Below, one piece after another: positions 11,371 through 23,963 of a stretch of 64,000 nt of DNA. Source of the stretch: Fulvia fulva (taxonomy: Eukaryota; Ascomycota; Dothideomycetes; Mycosphaerellales; Mycosphaerellaceae); the NCBI RefSeq assembly GCF_020509005.1, contig NC_063023.1, forward strand, positions 806,001-870,000, given 5' to 3'. The notes beneath the pieces were generated by a model. It was given only the letters and a program-made list of their open reading frames with translations. It ran no database searches and had not been told where the DNA came from. Numbering within the stretch: the stretch's first letter is position 1; the number at the start of each line of letters is the position of its first letter. The position numbers were made by a program, and so were the translations under genes.

Positions 11371-14300
11371 AATATAGATAGATATTTTATTAAGCTGTTG
11401 TAGTGCCCTTTGGCCTATATAGCTATACTATCTTGTTTTCGTATATATAGAGGGGAAACCGTATTAGTGAAAACCCCTCCTCCTTCCCGCCTGTCTTTTC
11501 CTCCTAGTTGTTGTCTTAATTTTCCCTTATTAGGGGTACGCTAGTGTTATAGGCCTGCCCTAATAACTACCCTATCTGCTACCCTCTAGCTTCCGCCTCT
11601 TGTCTATCCACTCCTCCGTCTCGCTAGCGAGGCTAAACTACTAGAGGTATCCCTACTATAGTATCTACTAAGAGATTCGGCGAATGTTACCTTTGTCCCT
11701 AATGATTGACTTATAGTCTCTCCTTCCCGCTTAGTACCTCTAATTTCCCCTACCTCTCGCCTACTACGGGCATCGTAGTAGTATATGTTCTAGGTTTTAC
11801 GATAGGTAGCTACACTAGTAGGCTAGGCTATAGATGTCTAGTACGCGTCTTCTAAATAGGTAGGCCCTTAACCTAATGTGTTCGGACCTAATTTGGATCG
11901 CTATGCTTACCTCGGCCCTTGTCAGGTCCCTATATAGCTAGTAATTGTGTCTCTAGAAGGCTCGGAGCGCTATCGGGCCTATTGTCTTAGGGGGCTTCTT
12001 TTTCTAGTCCTACTCCTATAGGTAGCTCGCTATCTATTCCGCTAGGCTTTAGGTATTAGCCTTGCTCCCGCCGGCCTAGCGAGTCCTACGCTCCTCCTCT
12101 TTTCGTACTAGCCATTCGGTGCTTGTCTATATAGCCGTAAAGGTAGTAAGGTCATCCTCTTTTTGGCTTGTCCTATGTCCGGCCCCTCTCCGGTAGTGGC
12201 TTTCTATCTTATTCTTTGCCTCCTAGATCGTAGTTTATACTAGGTAACCTGTCGTCCTTGCCGCGTATTAAATTCTTATTCCCCGGATATACTAGCCGAT
12301 TAGTAGTGTTCCTATCTCTATTTCTACCGTGCTTATTAACGTTGTCTTATATACGCCTAGTACCCTACGTAGGTTACCTACCTATATCCTATTTAGGGGT
12401 TGCTCTATCCGTTTCGGGATCGGCTTACCTACGCCTCCTATTCCCTAAATCTGTGCCCCGTATAGCATAGCTCGTCTAACGATCGCCTTATATATTACTC
12501 TTGCCTTGTCGAATGTTGCTCCCTATATAGATGCCGTAAGCCTCTTTATCGAGGCTTCGTTAACTTATACTCGACTCTAGGCTTTCTTAACCTATACATT
12601 CTAGCTTAGCTTCGGGTCGAGCTAGATCCCTAGTACTCGTAGCTCCGCTAATAGCTTTGTCTCGTAGCCTTAGATTCTTACCGCCGCCTTTATATTATAG
12701 TGTGTTCTCGCTTTACTAAAGTGTATAAGTTAGTACTTTTTAGGGGCGAACTAGGTACTATACTTCTTTGCCCACTCCTCGTATTTCTTATACCTATCTT
12801 CGAGGAGGCGACAGTTCTCTTCTGTCGAGTCTAACTAGGCTAGGATGTTTATATCGTCTACGAACCCCGATACTAAGGTTTGCGGAGAGGTGAGTAGGGG
12901 GATTAGATTAGACATAAATATTAGAAACAGGATAGGGGAGAGAGTAGATCCCTAAGGTATTCTAGTCTCTACCTTTACCGGGTCGGACGTATACCTTCCT
13001 AGGACTAGGTATGTCGTCCGTTCCTAGAGAAAGGAGTAGACGAACGTCGTTACCTACTAGGGGATGCCTTTCTGCTATAGGATATGTATTAGCCTTTAGT
13101 ATAAGACGTTATTGAAGGCTCCTACGATGTCGAGGGATAGTAAGGACGCCGCTCGGTTCCTACCGTAGTACTAGAGGGTCTGAATTTGCTCCGTAATTAG
13201 CTCTATTACTATTAGTATCGATCGCTAGCTTCTTCCCCCTATCTATGTTACTAGGAGTACGTAGTTGTCCTCGGCTAGCTACGTAAGTCTCTAGGCTACT
13301 ATCTTTTCTAGGACCTTCCCTATCGTGTTTAGAAGTACGATTAGTCTATACGATTCAGGCTAAGTATAGTCCTCCTTCTATAGCTTACGTAGTACTACTA
13401 TTATAGACTCTCTATACGGCTTCGGGTAATACCCTAGCCGTAGGTACGCGGTAAATAGGTTAGTAAGGCTCGGCGCGATCTCTTCTCTATACTCTTTTAG
13501 TAGTATATTTGGTATCCTATCTAGGCCTAGGGCTTTTTGTCCTTTTAGCTTACTTATGACTCCTATTACTATATTAGAGCTAACCGCCTAATCTATGTCT
13601 AGGGGTTCCGGGTATATGCTCGGGTTAATATCCGTAAGGTCTACCTCTACTTACGTCGAAAAGAAATGGTCGGCTAATACTTTTGCCTTGCCCCGGGGCG
13701 TAGCCTAGGCAATCCCTTCGCGGTCTACGATTAGGGGGAAGTAAGGGGTTTGCTACTCTTTAGGTAGTCGTGCCTATTTAGTAAGTCTCTATATCTGTTC
13801 CGGGTTTTCTATAACGAGCCCGATCGTCGCTCTCTAGTCCTATAGCTTATCGCGTCTTATCTATGCCTTCTTCTCTTATGTCGCGCGACAGTATTGCTCC
13901 TACGTCTCTTAGGTGTGCTCCTTCGTCTACTGTCGCCTTGCCCTTCTAGCCTCCCTTACCTTCGTAGAGCATTTAGGGGTCTAGAAGGCCTTCTACTACG
14001 TTAAGGGCCGGAGTAACGGCGTAGATTGTTCCGCTACTTACTATATAACCGAGGTAATCTGTTCCGCTACTTGATCTAGCTAAGCTGTCGTCTCGAGTTC
14101 TCTATGCTATAGTAGGTTCGCTATTAGGAAGCCTCTTATGTCGTCCTAGCGTGCCTTCTTCTAGTTACGGCGTAGTTCGCTTACTAGCTCCTCTATCGCC
14201 TTTACCCCTAGCGTCGTTTAGATAGGGATATAGTCTAAGGAGGCTTCTAGCGCGTAGTTCGGTTGGCATTAGACTAGTCTCTCTTTAAGTTCTCGTAATA

Positions 14301-16406
14301 GAAAGTATAGGTCGATCGTACTTATACTTAAACGGGCCTTCTACGTCTCTATTCCCTTTAGTATTACTAAGGCCATTCCGTAGCGTACGGTTATATCTAG
14401 TAGCCTTTCCCCTAGAAACGCGTACGGGGGAGTGAATTCGAGTCCCTACCGTAGGTAGTAGAGGTTAAAGTCGCCGAGGAGTACTTGCTTTATGTCTTAG
14501 CTTAGGGTCCGCTCTAGGTAGGCGAGGGTTCCTAGTTCCCTACTCGTCCGACCCCGCGGTAGCGGGTTATAAACGTTATAGATCTAGATAGGGCCTTATG
14601 TCGTGTCGATCTAGATTAATGTTATGTCTCCTAGGTTGCCCTACTACGGTAGTATAACCTTCTACGACTCAAGGTCTATAGTCTTGCTTACGTATATATA
14701 TGTCCTCGGGATAACGCCTCGTTAGCCCGCGATTACGGTATAGTATCTCCGGTCATTATAAGTGGCTAGGAGTCCTTCGTAGGGGTTGATCTATAGTTCC
14801 TATACCGCGATAACGTAGTGCCGTAGCGGGTCTAGCTCTTATAGAAAGTGGCGCTAGACCTTGTCCCTACTTTTGTTTACGTTATACTATACGATAGTAA
14901 TGTCGTCGTATAGTATTATTCGTTATCCGTAAGGTCTATTTCCGTACTAACCTACTATGTCTCCTAAGCCTATATCTCGCTATCCGGCTAGCCCTAGGGC
15001 CGCTAGGGCGCCCTAAAGATTCGTATTTAGCCTAGTTCGTTAGCGGCCCGGTTAAGGTGTCGAGGCCTACCGGGAGGTAGATACGTTTACGGTTAGGTTC
15101 CCTTATTCGTCTCTTCTACCCTCTTCCTTTTACTCGATTCGGAGCCCTTATATACGGTAGGTCCCTCCTACTGCCGTTAGGGGTACCTAGCTAGTATAGA
15201 AATCCTTACTTGTCTCGCTCGTTCTTATACTACTATTCTAGTTAGGCATTAGCTTAAATACGCTAGGTACCTTCTACCGTAGTATATACACCTACTCTCC
15301 TTTTTTAGGCATTCCCTTCCCTAGTATAGGCCTACGTAGTAAGGACACCTTAGGGTCTTCTCCCCGTATTTTAGGGTTATATAACCGTACTATTAGCATT
15401 AGAAGCATTATAGTACCCTATAGCTACTCTAATAGATCTCCGTGTCCATTCTCTCGTAGTTCTAGAATAGCCTATTATCTAGTATCTAGTTAGCTTGTTT
15501 TGCTGTCTCTACCTAGATAATAAGCGATAAGTATATCTTTTCTCGGTCTACTGTCTTATATAGCTATGCCGCCTTCGTTAGTCGTACTCCTAGGGAGGTG
15601 TTCTAGTTCTATACTTAGAGGTAGGGAAGGTCTTCGACCTTGAATATCCTAGGGACCCCGTAGGCGATAACGGTATACTATTAGTAGGAGACTCGTACCG
15701 ACTTCGCGACTTTAGTAGTCTACTCCTTATAGGTCTCTAGCTTTTGTCTATTAGACTCTTATATAGTAAAGAGTCTTACTACGCCTATTGCCTCTACCCT
15801 CGCTCTAACTACCTCCTTTTGGCCGATTCTGTCGACAATCTCCTTGCTTATTAGGGCTACGATTTCTTGTTTTTCCGCCGGATTAGTAATATATAGGCGT
15901 ACCGCCTTGCTTGCCTTCGGAGGGGGTTAATTCTTACCTACTACTACTATTGCCTATATAGTTAGTCTCTAGGCTACTTTCTGTGTTGCTTATTAGATTG
16001 TTTTCGGGATTTAGTGTAATAGCGCTTTTAGCGCTCCTAGTAGCTATACTATAGTGTTCTTATATATCCGGGCTAGGTGTTCGCTATCCCCTAGCAAGTC
16101 TTCCGCCTCCGTATATAGGGTCGTCTACGCTATATTGTTTGTCGTTAGCCTCTACTTTCTATATAGTAGGCCTTAGCTTATGTCCTAGGTTTTTCCTTAG
16201 TCTATTCCCCGGTTTGACTCTTAGTATAGAGTGTTCCTAAGGCTATAGCTCTCGTTAGTTACTATCCTTCGCTACTATTCGGGGTCGCGCTTCCTAATTA
16301 GGCAGTTGTCCTCCGTAACTCCGTAACTCTAGGGTCTACCTTTAGGGGAACGGAACCTTAGTTTTAGGGTTCTTTATACCACGATTACGCCGCCGCTAGC
16401 GTAGGC
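11371..16406 (-). mobile_element. LINE-2 copy E (Tad-like non-LTR retrotransposon)
   Basis: This is an approximately 5.0 kb minus-strand element. Its 3' end lies on the left with a short ATAG-type tail near 11375-11385. Reverse-strand reading shows an RT with the catalytic FVDD box at about 12853-12869, an AP-like endonuclease region at about 14200-14950, and an ORF1 with CCHC knuckle remnants near 15390. The 5' end (GCCTGCGCTGGCGG-type) at 16406 is shared with the fragment ending at 56374. The ORF1 start there is ATG, but here it reads ATA, a RIP-type change. No target duplication was found, so the flanks may be rearranged. Confidence 0.82.
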
Positions 16407-16410
16407 CTCC

Positions 16411-16732
16411 GGCAATATAATAATAAAGAAGTGTTCGACGTACGAAAAGTACGGGCGCGTATATAAGGTATATATTCGTTCCGGGAAATATAGCGAGTAC
16501 CTTCGTCGCGGTTAGAGATACGACGTAAAGGTAACTTAGTCGGAGTTTAAGACGTTAGCGGAGGAGAAGGTCCGTCTCCGCGAAAAGATCTAGGAGTCTC
16601 GGTCCGCGTAGGACGAAGCTATACGGGTATAGAAAGAAGCTACGCGGGTATACGAGAAGGCTCTATATCCGTAATATAGTTCTAGACTATCGAGGATAGA
16701 CTACGCTATATCCTTAACTACCTCGACGGGTA
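16411..16732 (+). pseudogene. Decayed Zn2Cys6-type zinc cluster plus coiled coil
   Basis: In one frame from 16432 there is a Cys codon and five Tyr codons (16441, 16462, 16489, 16498, 16519). If each Tyr was Cys before TG-to-TA change, the spacing is C-x2-C-x6-C-x8-C-x2-C-x6-C, exactly the fungal Zn2Cys6 (GAL4-type) pattern. It is rich in Arg/Lys. A predicted coiled coil follows (SEFKTLAEEKVRLREKI). Stops in the segment are TAG or TAA of RIP type. It lies between the LINE-2 5' end and the Gypsy-B1 insertion, just upstream of Gypsy-C gag, which continues at 23964 in another frame. It could be the N-terminus of an element protein or a captured host transcription-factor piece. Confidence 0.5.
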
Positions 16733-16737
16733 CCCGT

Positions 16738-16921
16738 TGTTACGGGTAGCCCGCGACCCCTCACTATAGCTACGTCGGCCCGGCTGAACCGCGGACCTTC
16801 TATATCGGGTTAGCGCGGCTTGGCTTTGCTTTATAACTTCGCCGCGCCTTGCGCTCCTCTTTCGTAGCTTCGTAGAACAATAACTATCTCATTCGGACCC
16901 TATAGTACGCGCGCCCTTATA
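16738..16921 (+). repeat. 5' LTR of Gypsy-B1
   Basis: The LTR is 184 bp, TGTTACGGG to CGCCCTTATA. It differs from the 3' LTR at nine positions, all transitions. Confidence 0.95.
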
Positions 16922-17149
16922 GTTTGTTCTACCTTACTACCTAGATCGCGGATCTAGGTAAGGGACGCGTAACAATAGGAATAGACAGAACCGTAGAACT
17001 CGAGAACGCGTAGAGCCGTATTAGAACATAGAATACGGTAAGGCGTATAGCGCGTAGATGCCTAGAGAACGTAACGCGGCGACACTATTAGTAGGTAGTC
17101 GCGCGCTCGTAGACAGTCAGGATATAGGCACCGTCACGCCTCCCCCGAA

Positions 17150-19140
17150 CCTAGATAACATAACTTTATAAATAGCGAACGGCGGCATACTACCGCTACC
17201 TAAGCCTAAGGGTAAAAGCAAGTAGCGTATATCTCTTTTCCCCGACCTCTCCTCTTTTCCTTAGAGTTAGACATAGGACGATAACCGGCGGGTTATAGTA
17301 GACACCGGTATCGCGCTATAACAAGAGATTGATAAAGCTTACTAGAAGGCCTTCGAGCGAGAAGAAGGTAGTAAGATTGACTTTATAGAACTGTTCGAGT
17401 TCAAGCTCGAAGAGAACCTAGGCGGCGACCTAGACGAGGTATATCTATTACTCGACGAGGCAGAACACATTCTCGCATCCGAATACTAGAATGTTACCCT
17501 AGACAACCTTACGACCCTTACATCCTAATACCCGAAGACTACCTACGACTTCGTGCTATAAGTAGTTAACACGGCAATTACTAAGGGCAGACAACTCGAT
17601 GTAATAGAGCGAGCTAACGACCTCTAGAACACCTAGTATACTACGCTATACACCGAATACGACCGCATCTACAAGATGCTACGAAGTGAAGAGCTTGTTA
17701 TATAGAAAATAGTAGCAGATCTTAAGAGTAAGAAGGATTACGACCTAGCTAAGTTATAAGAGCTAGGGAAGAAATATAAGGAAGCTAATAACCTATATAA
17801 GCAGTTTAGCGAGATCTACGAGAAGGAGAAGAAGAAGGCATAAGATGCTAAGGCGAAGAACTAGGCCCTATAACAAGAAGTCGATAACCTAAAGGCTCGG
17901 CTTAAGGCAGGAGACACTATATAGAACGGAGGCAGGGGCCGCTTAGGCCGCCGACCCTCTCGTTCCCGCCTACGCGAGACCTTACTCGAGCAGCTATTAC
18001 GTAGGTATCGCGAAGCTGCTAGTGGAGGGGGCGGTGGCGGTAGTAGTAATAACGATAACGATAGAGACGACGATAACCGTAGCGATAATAGCCGAGGACG
18101 TAATAACGACCGTCCGCGACTAGGACCTAACAATAGTCGTGACTCGAGAATGCGTAATACCCGTACCTAGACACTACTAGTTGACCTTCTAGAACGTCTC
18201 TTTACTATTAACCGCACCCTTACTCGCGGTATAGAGATCGGTAAGGGTGTGCCCGACCCTAAGCACTTTAAGAACGATGACGACCCTAATTTCGATAGCT
18301 AGTATAGTAGTGTTCTCCTAAAGCTAACTATAGTAACCTTCCGTACTAAGGCAGATAGTCTACGCTTCGTATATAGGTAGACATAAGGTGATCCTTAGCG
18401 AAGCATTAAGCCGAGGATCCCTATGCCTAGACAGCAGTCCTTTAACGAGTTCAAGACTAGAGAAGAGTTATTAGACTAGATAATACGCTAATATAGTATA
18501 CGTAATAAGGGAACTAAGGCTATAGTTAACATTGCTACCTATAAGCAAGAATAAGGCGAAACCTTTATAGCCTTCTATACCCGCTACTCGAAGTTGCGCG
18601 CCTAGATATTATAGACCGATAAGACCGAGCTTATACTATTCCGTAACCGACTGAACCGTAAGTACTTCATTAAGACCTTCGGCGACCGCGAAGTCGACCG
18701 CCGCCTAGATAGTATATAAGACGTTATCGAGGAGTATACCGTACTAGACGAGAGTTTCTACGAGACAGATCGACTATACCCGTAGAAGGAGCGCCCCCGG
18801 GGCAATAGCAACTCGAATAGCAATAGCGGCTAGAACAACTAGAACAACGGTAACGTAGTTACTAGTGCCGCTACCGGTGTAGTAGGTGCCTTAGTATAGC
18901 GCCTACTATAGTACGCTAGTACTAAGAAGAAGGAGGATCTGCCGACACATCTATAGAACCTACCTACGCTTAACCGTAAGTAGCGCGAAGACCTTAAGAA
19001 GTAGGGTAAGTGCTACCGCTACCGTATAGGTTCTTACGTATCGACTAACCCTAAATGCCTAATATATAGGTACGATAGCGACTATCGCCTACCGCGTCTA
19101 CGTAATACCACGCCGAATCCGAACGCGAACCTCAGTTCCC
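17150..19140 (+). pseudogene. Gypsy-B1 gag remnant
   Basis: One frame can be read for nearly 2 kb if TAG/TAA are taken as altered Gln codons. In order it shows an acidic N-terminal part, a Lys/Glu-rich coiled coil (about 17700-17900), a Gly run followed by an Asn/Asp/Arg-rich stretch (about 18020-18130), a capsid-like region (about 18160-18790), and a CCHC knuckle near 19011-19062. In the knuckle one Cys and the His are now Tyr (CYRYRIGSYVSTNPKC). Gag would form the virus-like particle and bind element RNA. The loss of zinc ligands and the stops rule out function. Confidence 0.8.
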
Positions 19141-19459
19141 TAGCCGCCGATCCGCGGTAGGGAAATGGCACGACCGCTGCCTAAGCGTAGTAGATAGCGG
19201 TCACCCGAACTTCCTAGGACAGAAAGAGCATAAGATTGAGAGACACGGAACGCAAGAGACGGTAATAGACTATAGTGAGGAGCTTAAGATATCGGCATAC
19301 GTACTAGATAAGTAATAGCTAGCTATGTACCCTTATATAGTGTTACCCGTAATGATATAATAGAGAAAGGCTCGAGGCCTTATAGATTCTACTTCTACCT
19401 CTCTCTTTCTTGACTAGAAATTTATACGCAAATACACAATACCCCTGATCCTTTTGACG

Positions 19460-22400
19460 TAAAGCCGACGACTAACACTAGGAGATAGAACGGCCACTAC
19501 GTAGCAGATTATATACGCGGCCCCTATAGACGTAGTTATAGGCGATCATTACGAGCAAATGTTATACTACGTCACCGACCTCGAATACGACATCGTCTTT
19601 AGCCTGCCGTAGCTTATAGCGCACAACCTAAACATCTTCTAGGAGATAGGCGAGGTGGCATTTAGGTCGGATTACTGCTTTGGTCACTGTCTATAGAATA
19701 AGACACCGACAACAGTACAATCCCTAAACTACCGCGAGAAGAAGAAGTAGGCACTAGTACGGTACGGACTAGAGCCCTTTACTAGAGATGTAGCGAGCTT
19801 CATAGTAGGAGGGGCAGAGCTGAATGTCTTATTATATGACCTAGAAGACATAGACGATGAAGAAGTGGACTACTAGGGCGTTTCTTAACGCGCGTAGGGG
19901 ATGTACGCGCACCGGCCTAGGGCTAAGTGCTTCTATATTATGCCTACTAGGCGTAAGAGCGACGGCGGAGAGCTTAAGCTAAGTGTAATAGCTGCTAATG
20001 ATCTAGACCAATTCTTGAACAAGCAGTTCAATCACAACCCGAAGAAGAAGTTGCCGCTAATATACTACGATATTACGGACGCTTTCTTAGCTAAGGATCA
20101 TAAAGGACTCCTACCTTACCGACTAGGCGTAGATCATGAGATTCACATTAAGCCTAATGGTCTATAAGAGCTACTATACCGCAAGCCCTACGGCCTAGCT
20201 AAGAAGGAGAACGAGGCAGTTAAGAAATGGCTAGACGAGTAAACATCTAAAGGGAAGGTACGGAAAGTAGGGCAAAAGACGAACTAGTCTCCTATACTAG
20301 TGCTAGTAGTACGTAAGCCTAGAGGTAGGCTACGTGTTTGTATCGACTACAGAGGATTGAATGCGATCACTATCAAGAACCGGTATCCGATTCCCTTGAT
20401 ATAAGAGACGCTTAACCGTATATACGGTAAGAAGTACTTTATAAAGCTAGACATTATAGCAGCCTTTAACAAGTTACGGATAGCTAAAGGGTACGAGTAG
20501 TTGATAGCGTTTACGACACGATACGGTATCTACGAGTGTCTAGTGTTGCCATTCGGCTTGTATAACGGACTAGCATCGTTCTAATTATACATTAACAAGG
20601 TCTTATAAGAACACCTAGACGACTTTGTGTCGGCCTACCTAGATGACGTACTTATCTTTAGTGACACCTTAGAGGAGCATATTAAACACGTACGGAAGGT
20701 TCTCACTAAGCTACGCGATGTAGGACTTATAGTAGACATCGATAAAAGCGAATTCTACTAATAGAAGGTGAAGTATCTTAGGCTAATCATAACCCCTAAC
20801 GGTATTAGATAGACCCCGAGAAACTCGAATGTATTCAGACATAGGAAGCTCCTAAGAACCTAAAGGATGTCTAGGCCTTCCTTAGATTTGCCAACTTCTA
20901 TAGGCGATTCATCGAAGCATTTTCGCGTATAGCTGCTCCTCTTACAAACCTGACCAAGTCGGACGGACTAAGCAATCACAAGAACAGAAGGATTTAATAG
21001 TCACTAGATTACTAACGAGCCTTTGACAATTTGAAAGCTGCGTTCAGTAAAGCTAGCATACTCGTACATTACGTACTAGGTAGGGAAACAGTAATAGAGA
21101 CAGATTCTTCAGATTTTGTAAACGCCGGCGTACTTTCGTAGTATAACGAGAATAGTATGCTACATCCTATAGCCTTCTACTCGAAGAAGTTGAGTCTATA
21201 GGAGTGCAATTATAAAATCTATAATAAGGAACTGTTAGCTATTATTAAGGCTTTTGAGGAATAGAGACCCGAGCTCGCCTACGAGGCAGATAATAAGGAC
21301 TTATAGCTAGTTAAGATTTATACCGACTATAAGAACCTAGAATACTTTATGACGACAAAGCAGCTAAATCGGCGACAAGCGCGTTAGGCTAAGTTCTTGT
21401 TACAGTTCAACTTCAAGATAATATACCGTCTAGGACTTTAAGGTACAAAGCTAGACAGCCTAACGAGACGTAGCTAGGACCTTCCGTAGGGGGTAGACGA
21501 CCCTCGGAACTAGCATTAGTATTAGACATTGCTGCCTCCTAAGCGATTCCTTAAGATCGCCTTACTATAGGCAACAGTAGAAGATCCGCCGGAAGAAGAG
21601 GAACCAGTACTACTAAACCCTAAAGCTAAAGAGTTTATGCCTATAGAACGAGATGCGCCTACTAAACAACCGGCGACGCGTGAAAGTTAGCGGGAAGCCG
21701 AACTCGAGTATCGAATGTCGACGGCGTACGTAACCGATAACGAGCTTAAGACCGCGATTAAGGACCTATAGAAAGACCGTACTCCTACACTGCTATAGAG
21801 AGCGAAGATTCACCTAGTACACTACAAAGTAGATAGCGACCTGCTATATGTTCGAAACTAATACGACGGCTAGAGCTTATAGGTACCAAATGACCAAGCT
21901 TTATAGACTAGGATAATCAAGATAAACTATAACGCTCTAGTAGTAGGCCATCTAGGACGAGCTCGTACTTATGAACTCGTAGTACGTGAATTCTACTGGC
22001 CTAGATTAGCGAGATCCGTACGTAGATACACCGCGAATTGCCGCACCTACCGTACAACAAAATCTCTACACTCCTAGCCACTAGGATTACTATAGCCACT
22101 TCCTATTCTAGATCGGCCTTAGAAACACATTGTAGTCGACTTCGTTGTCGGACTCCTAGATAGCACTCTTAACGGTATAGTCTATAACAACATTATAACC
22201 GTTACTAATAGGCTTACTAAGGAAGTCGAGCTGATCCCTATTAGCGTAATAACAGTACAGAATACGGCAAGGCTTTTCCTTAAATATATGTTCTATCGGC
22301 GCGGGTTTCCTAACACTATTACATTAGACCGTAGCAAGTAGTAGGTTACTACCTTCTAGAAGAAACTCTATAAGATGCTCCGTACAAATCGTAAGCTAAG

Positions 22401-23580
22401 TTCTTCGTATTACCTAGAAACTGATAGATAGTTAGAACGTACTAACTAGGCGATAGAACAGTATCTCCGTATATTTACTAACGAGGCATAGGATAACTAG
22501 GCAGAATGGCTATGCCTTGCTCAGTTCGCGATCAACAATCACCTGTCTAAGACTACTAGTGTGTTACCGTTCTACGCTACCTTAGGATACAACCCTAAGT
22601 TTATAGAGCGAGTTGACCTAAACGCTAGAAAGGAGGGAGGACTGACCACTCTCTAGCGACTAGACGCGCGATCAGCAGAAACCTTTATACGTCGAATTTG
22701 CGAGCTTTATAAACACCTTTAAGAGAATATACGAATGTTATAAGCTCTCTAAGTAGAGGTAGCAAACCGCTACCGAAGCATTCCTCTAGACTATAAGGTA
22801 GGTAATTAGGTGTATCTTAGTACTAAGAACATCCGTACGACTCGACTATCTAAGAAGCTAGACAGGAGATATACCGGCCCTTACTAGATCACGGAAGTTA
22901 TACCGGCTAGACTCTCTTATCGACTGAAACTATTAGACGCTCTAGTAGGACTTAATAACTACTTCTATACCTCACTACTATAACGAGCCGACCACCCCGA
23001 TTTCCTACTACTTGAAGGGCAGCATCTAGCGCCGCTACTACCGATAACTATCGAACCTAACACTACCGAGGCTAATATAGTAGCCGATATAGTAGTAGCA
23101 CCTACGTATATATACGAGGTGGAAAAGATCCTTAACATATACACCCGTAAGCGGGTAGGCAAGGTGAAGAAGGGGCATAAGCGCAAAGTAGATACATAGT
23201 ACAAGGTGAAATGGGCTAGATATCAGAACGAGGAGGATAGTGAGACCTAGTAACCTATAGAGGACATACTTAAACACGTAGCCGCCGCTATTATAGACTT
23301 TCACTATAACCGGCCGGAGTTGTCTACGCCTAAAGGCTTCGTAGCTCTATCTGACTGGTCCCTACTAGCTACTAAGATACTCGGGCTCAACTCGATCAGG
23401 GTCATTCCGAAAGACACCGTTACGAATGAGTCGCCTCGAGCCTTACCTCTAATAGAATCTGCTCCGCACATATTCGATACTCGAGTGGAGCCTATAGAGC
23501 CTATAATAATACCTAACTTTGGTCATAAGGATTATACGCGAGTACGAGCCGAAGACAGACTTAGATCTAGGGCAAGCTAG
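19460..23580 (+). pseudogene. Gypsy-B1 pol remnant with chromodomain
   Basis: Retropepsin-like sequence lies near 19470-19640. The RT has [15 protein letters not shown] near 20325 and the catalytic [10 protein letters not shown] near 20632-20661. RNase H runs about 21060-21420 (NKELLAIIKAFEEWRPEL). The integrase runs about 21950-22720, with a changed HPQTDGQ motif and then TNQAIEQYLRIF. A chromodomain lies at about 23112-23310 (YEVEKILNI, then YKVKWARYQNEEDSE). Chromodomains of this class guide integration to H3K9-methylated heterochromatin. Remaining open stretches such as 19901-20167 and 23320-23580 are islands between RIP stops. Confidence 0.9.
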
Positions 23581-23774
23581 CTAACTAGGCAACATGTTTC
23601 TCGAAGGAAGCCGGTCGAGGATAGTCTTAATAGAGCGAATGCGATGTTATCGGATGACGACAGGGCACTAGAGGATAATTCGGCGTTCGCGCGATTATAG
23701 AGCTCGACAGGCAAGTGGCCTTATAAGGTGAATAACGCTTAGAGGACTGAGGCGTATTTTGGGAGGGGGGGTAC

Positions 23775-23958
23775 TATCACGGGCAGCCCGCGACCCCTTA
23801 CTATAGCTACGTCGGCCCGGCTGAACCGCGGACCTTCTACATCGGGTTAGCGCGGCTTAGCTTTGCTTTATAACTTCGCCGCGCCTCGCGCTCCTCTTTC
23901 GTAGCTTCGTAGAACAACAACTATCTTATTCGGACCCTATAGTACGCGCGCCCTTATA
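23775..23958 (+). repeat. 3' LTR of Gypsy-B1
   Basis: The LTR is 184 bp, starts TATCACGGG after GGGAGGGGGGG, and is followed by target duplication CCCGT. Confidence 0.95.
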
Positions 23959-23963
23959 CCCGT

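Larger units (their letters stand above)
16738..23958 (+). mobile_element. Gypsy-B1, complete Ty3/Gypsy chromovirus
   Basis: This is a 7221 bp element with 184 bp LTRs and a perfect target duplication CCCGT at 16733-16737 and 23959-23963. It contains gag, protease, RT, RNase H, integrase and a C-terminal chromodomain in chromovirus order, then a polypurine tract at 23760-23771. It is inserted in the Zn-cluster/Gypsy-C gag region. RIP is clear but lighter than in its host, consistent with a later arrival. A solo LTR of the same family is at 45549-45732. Confidence 0.95.

Noticed and set aside
12258..12470. Plus-strand 70-codon frame with hydrophobic runs
   Set aside because: It lies antisense to the LINE-2 copy E RT region, where RIP removed stops on this strand by chance.
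17861..18133. Minus-strand 90-codon frame with Pro and Ser/Leu runs
   Set aside because: It is the antisense shadow of the Gly- and Arg-rich gag linker of Gypsy-B1.
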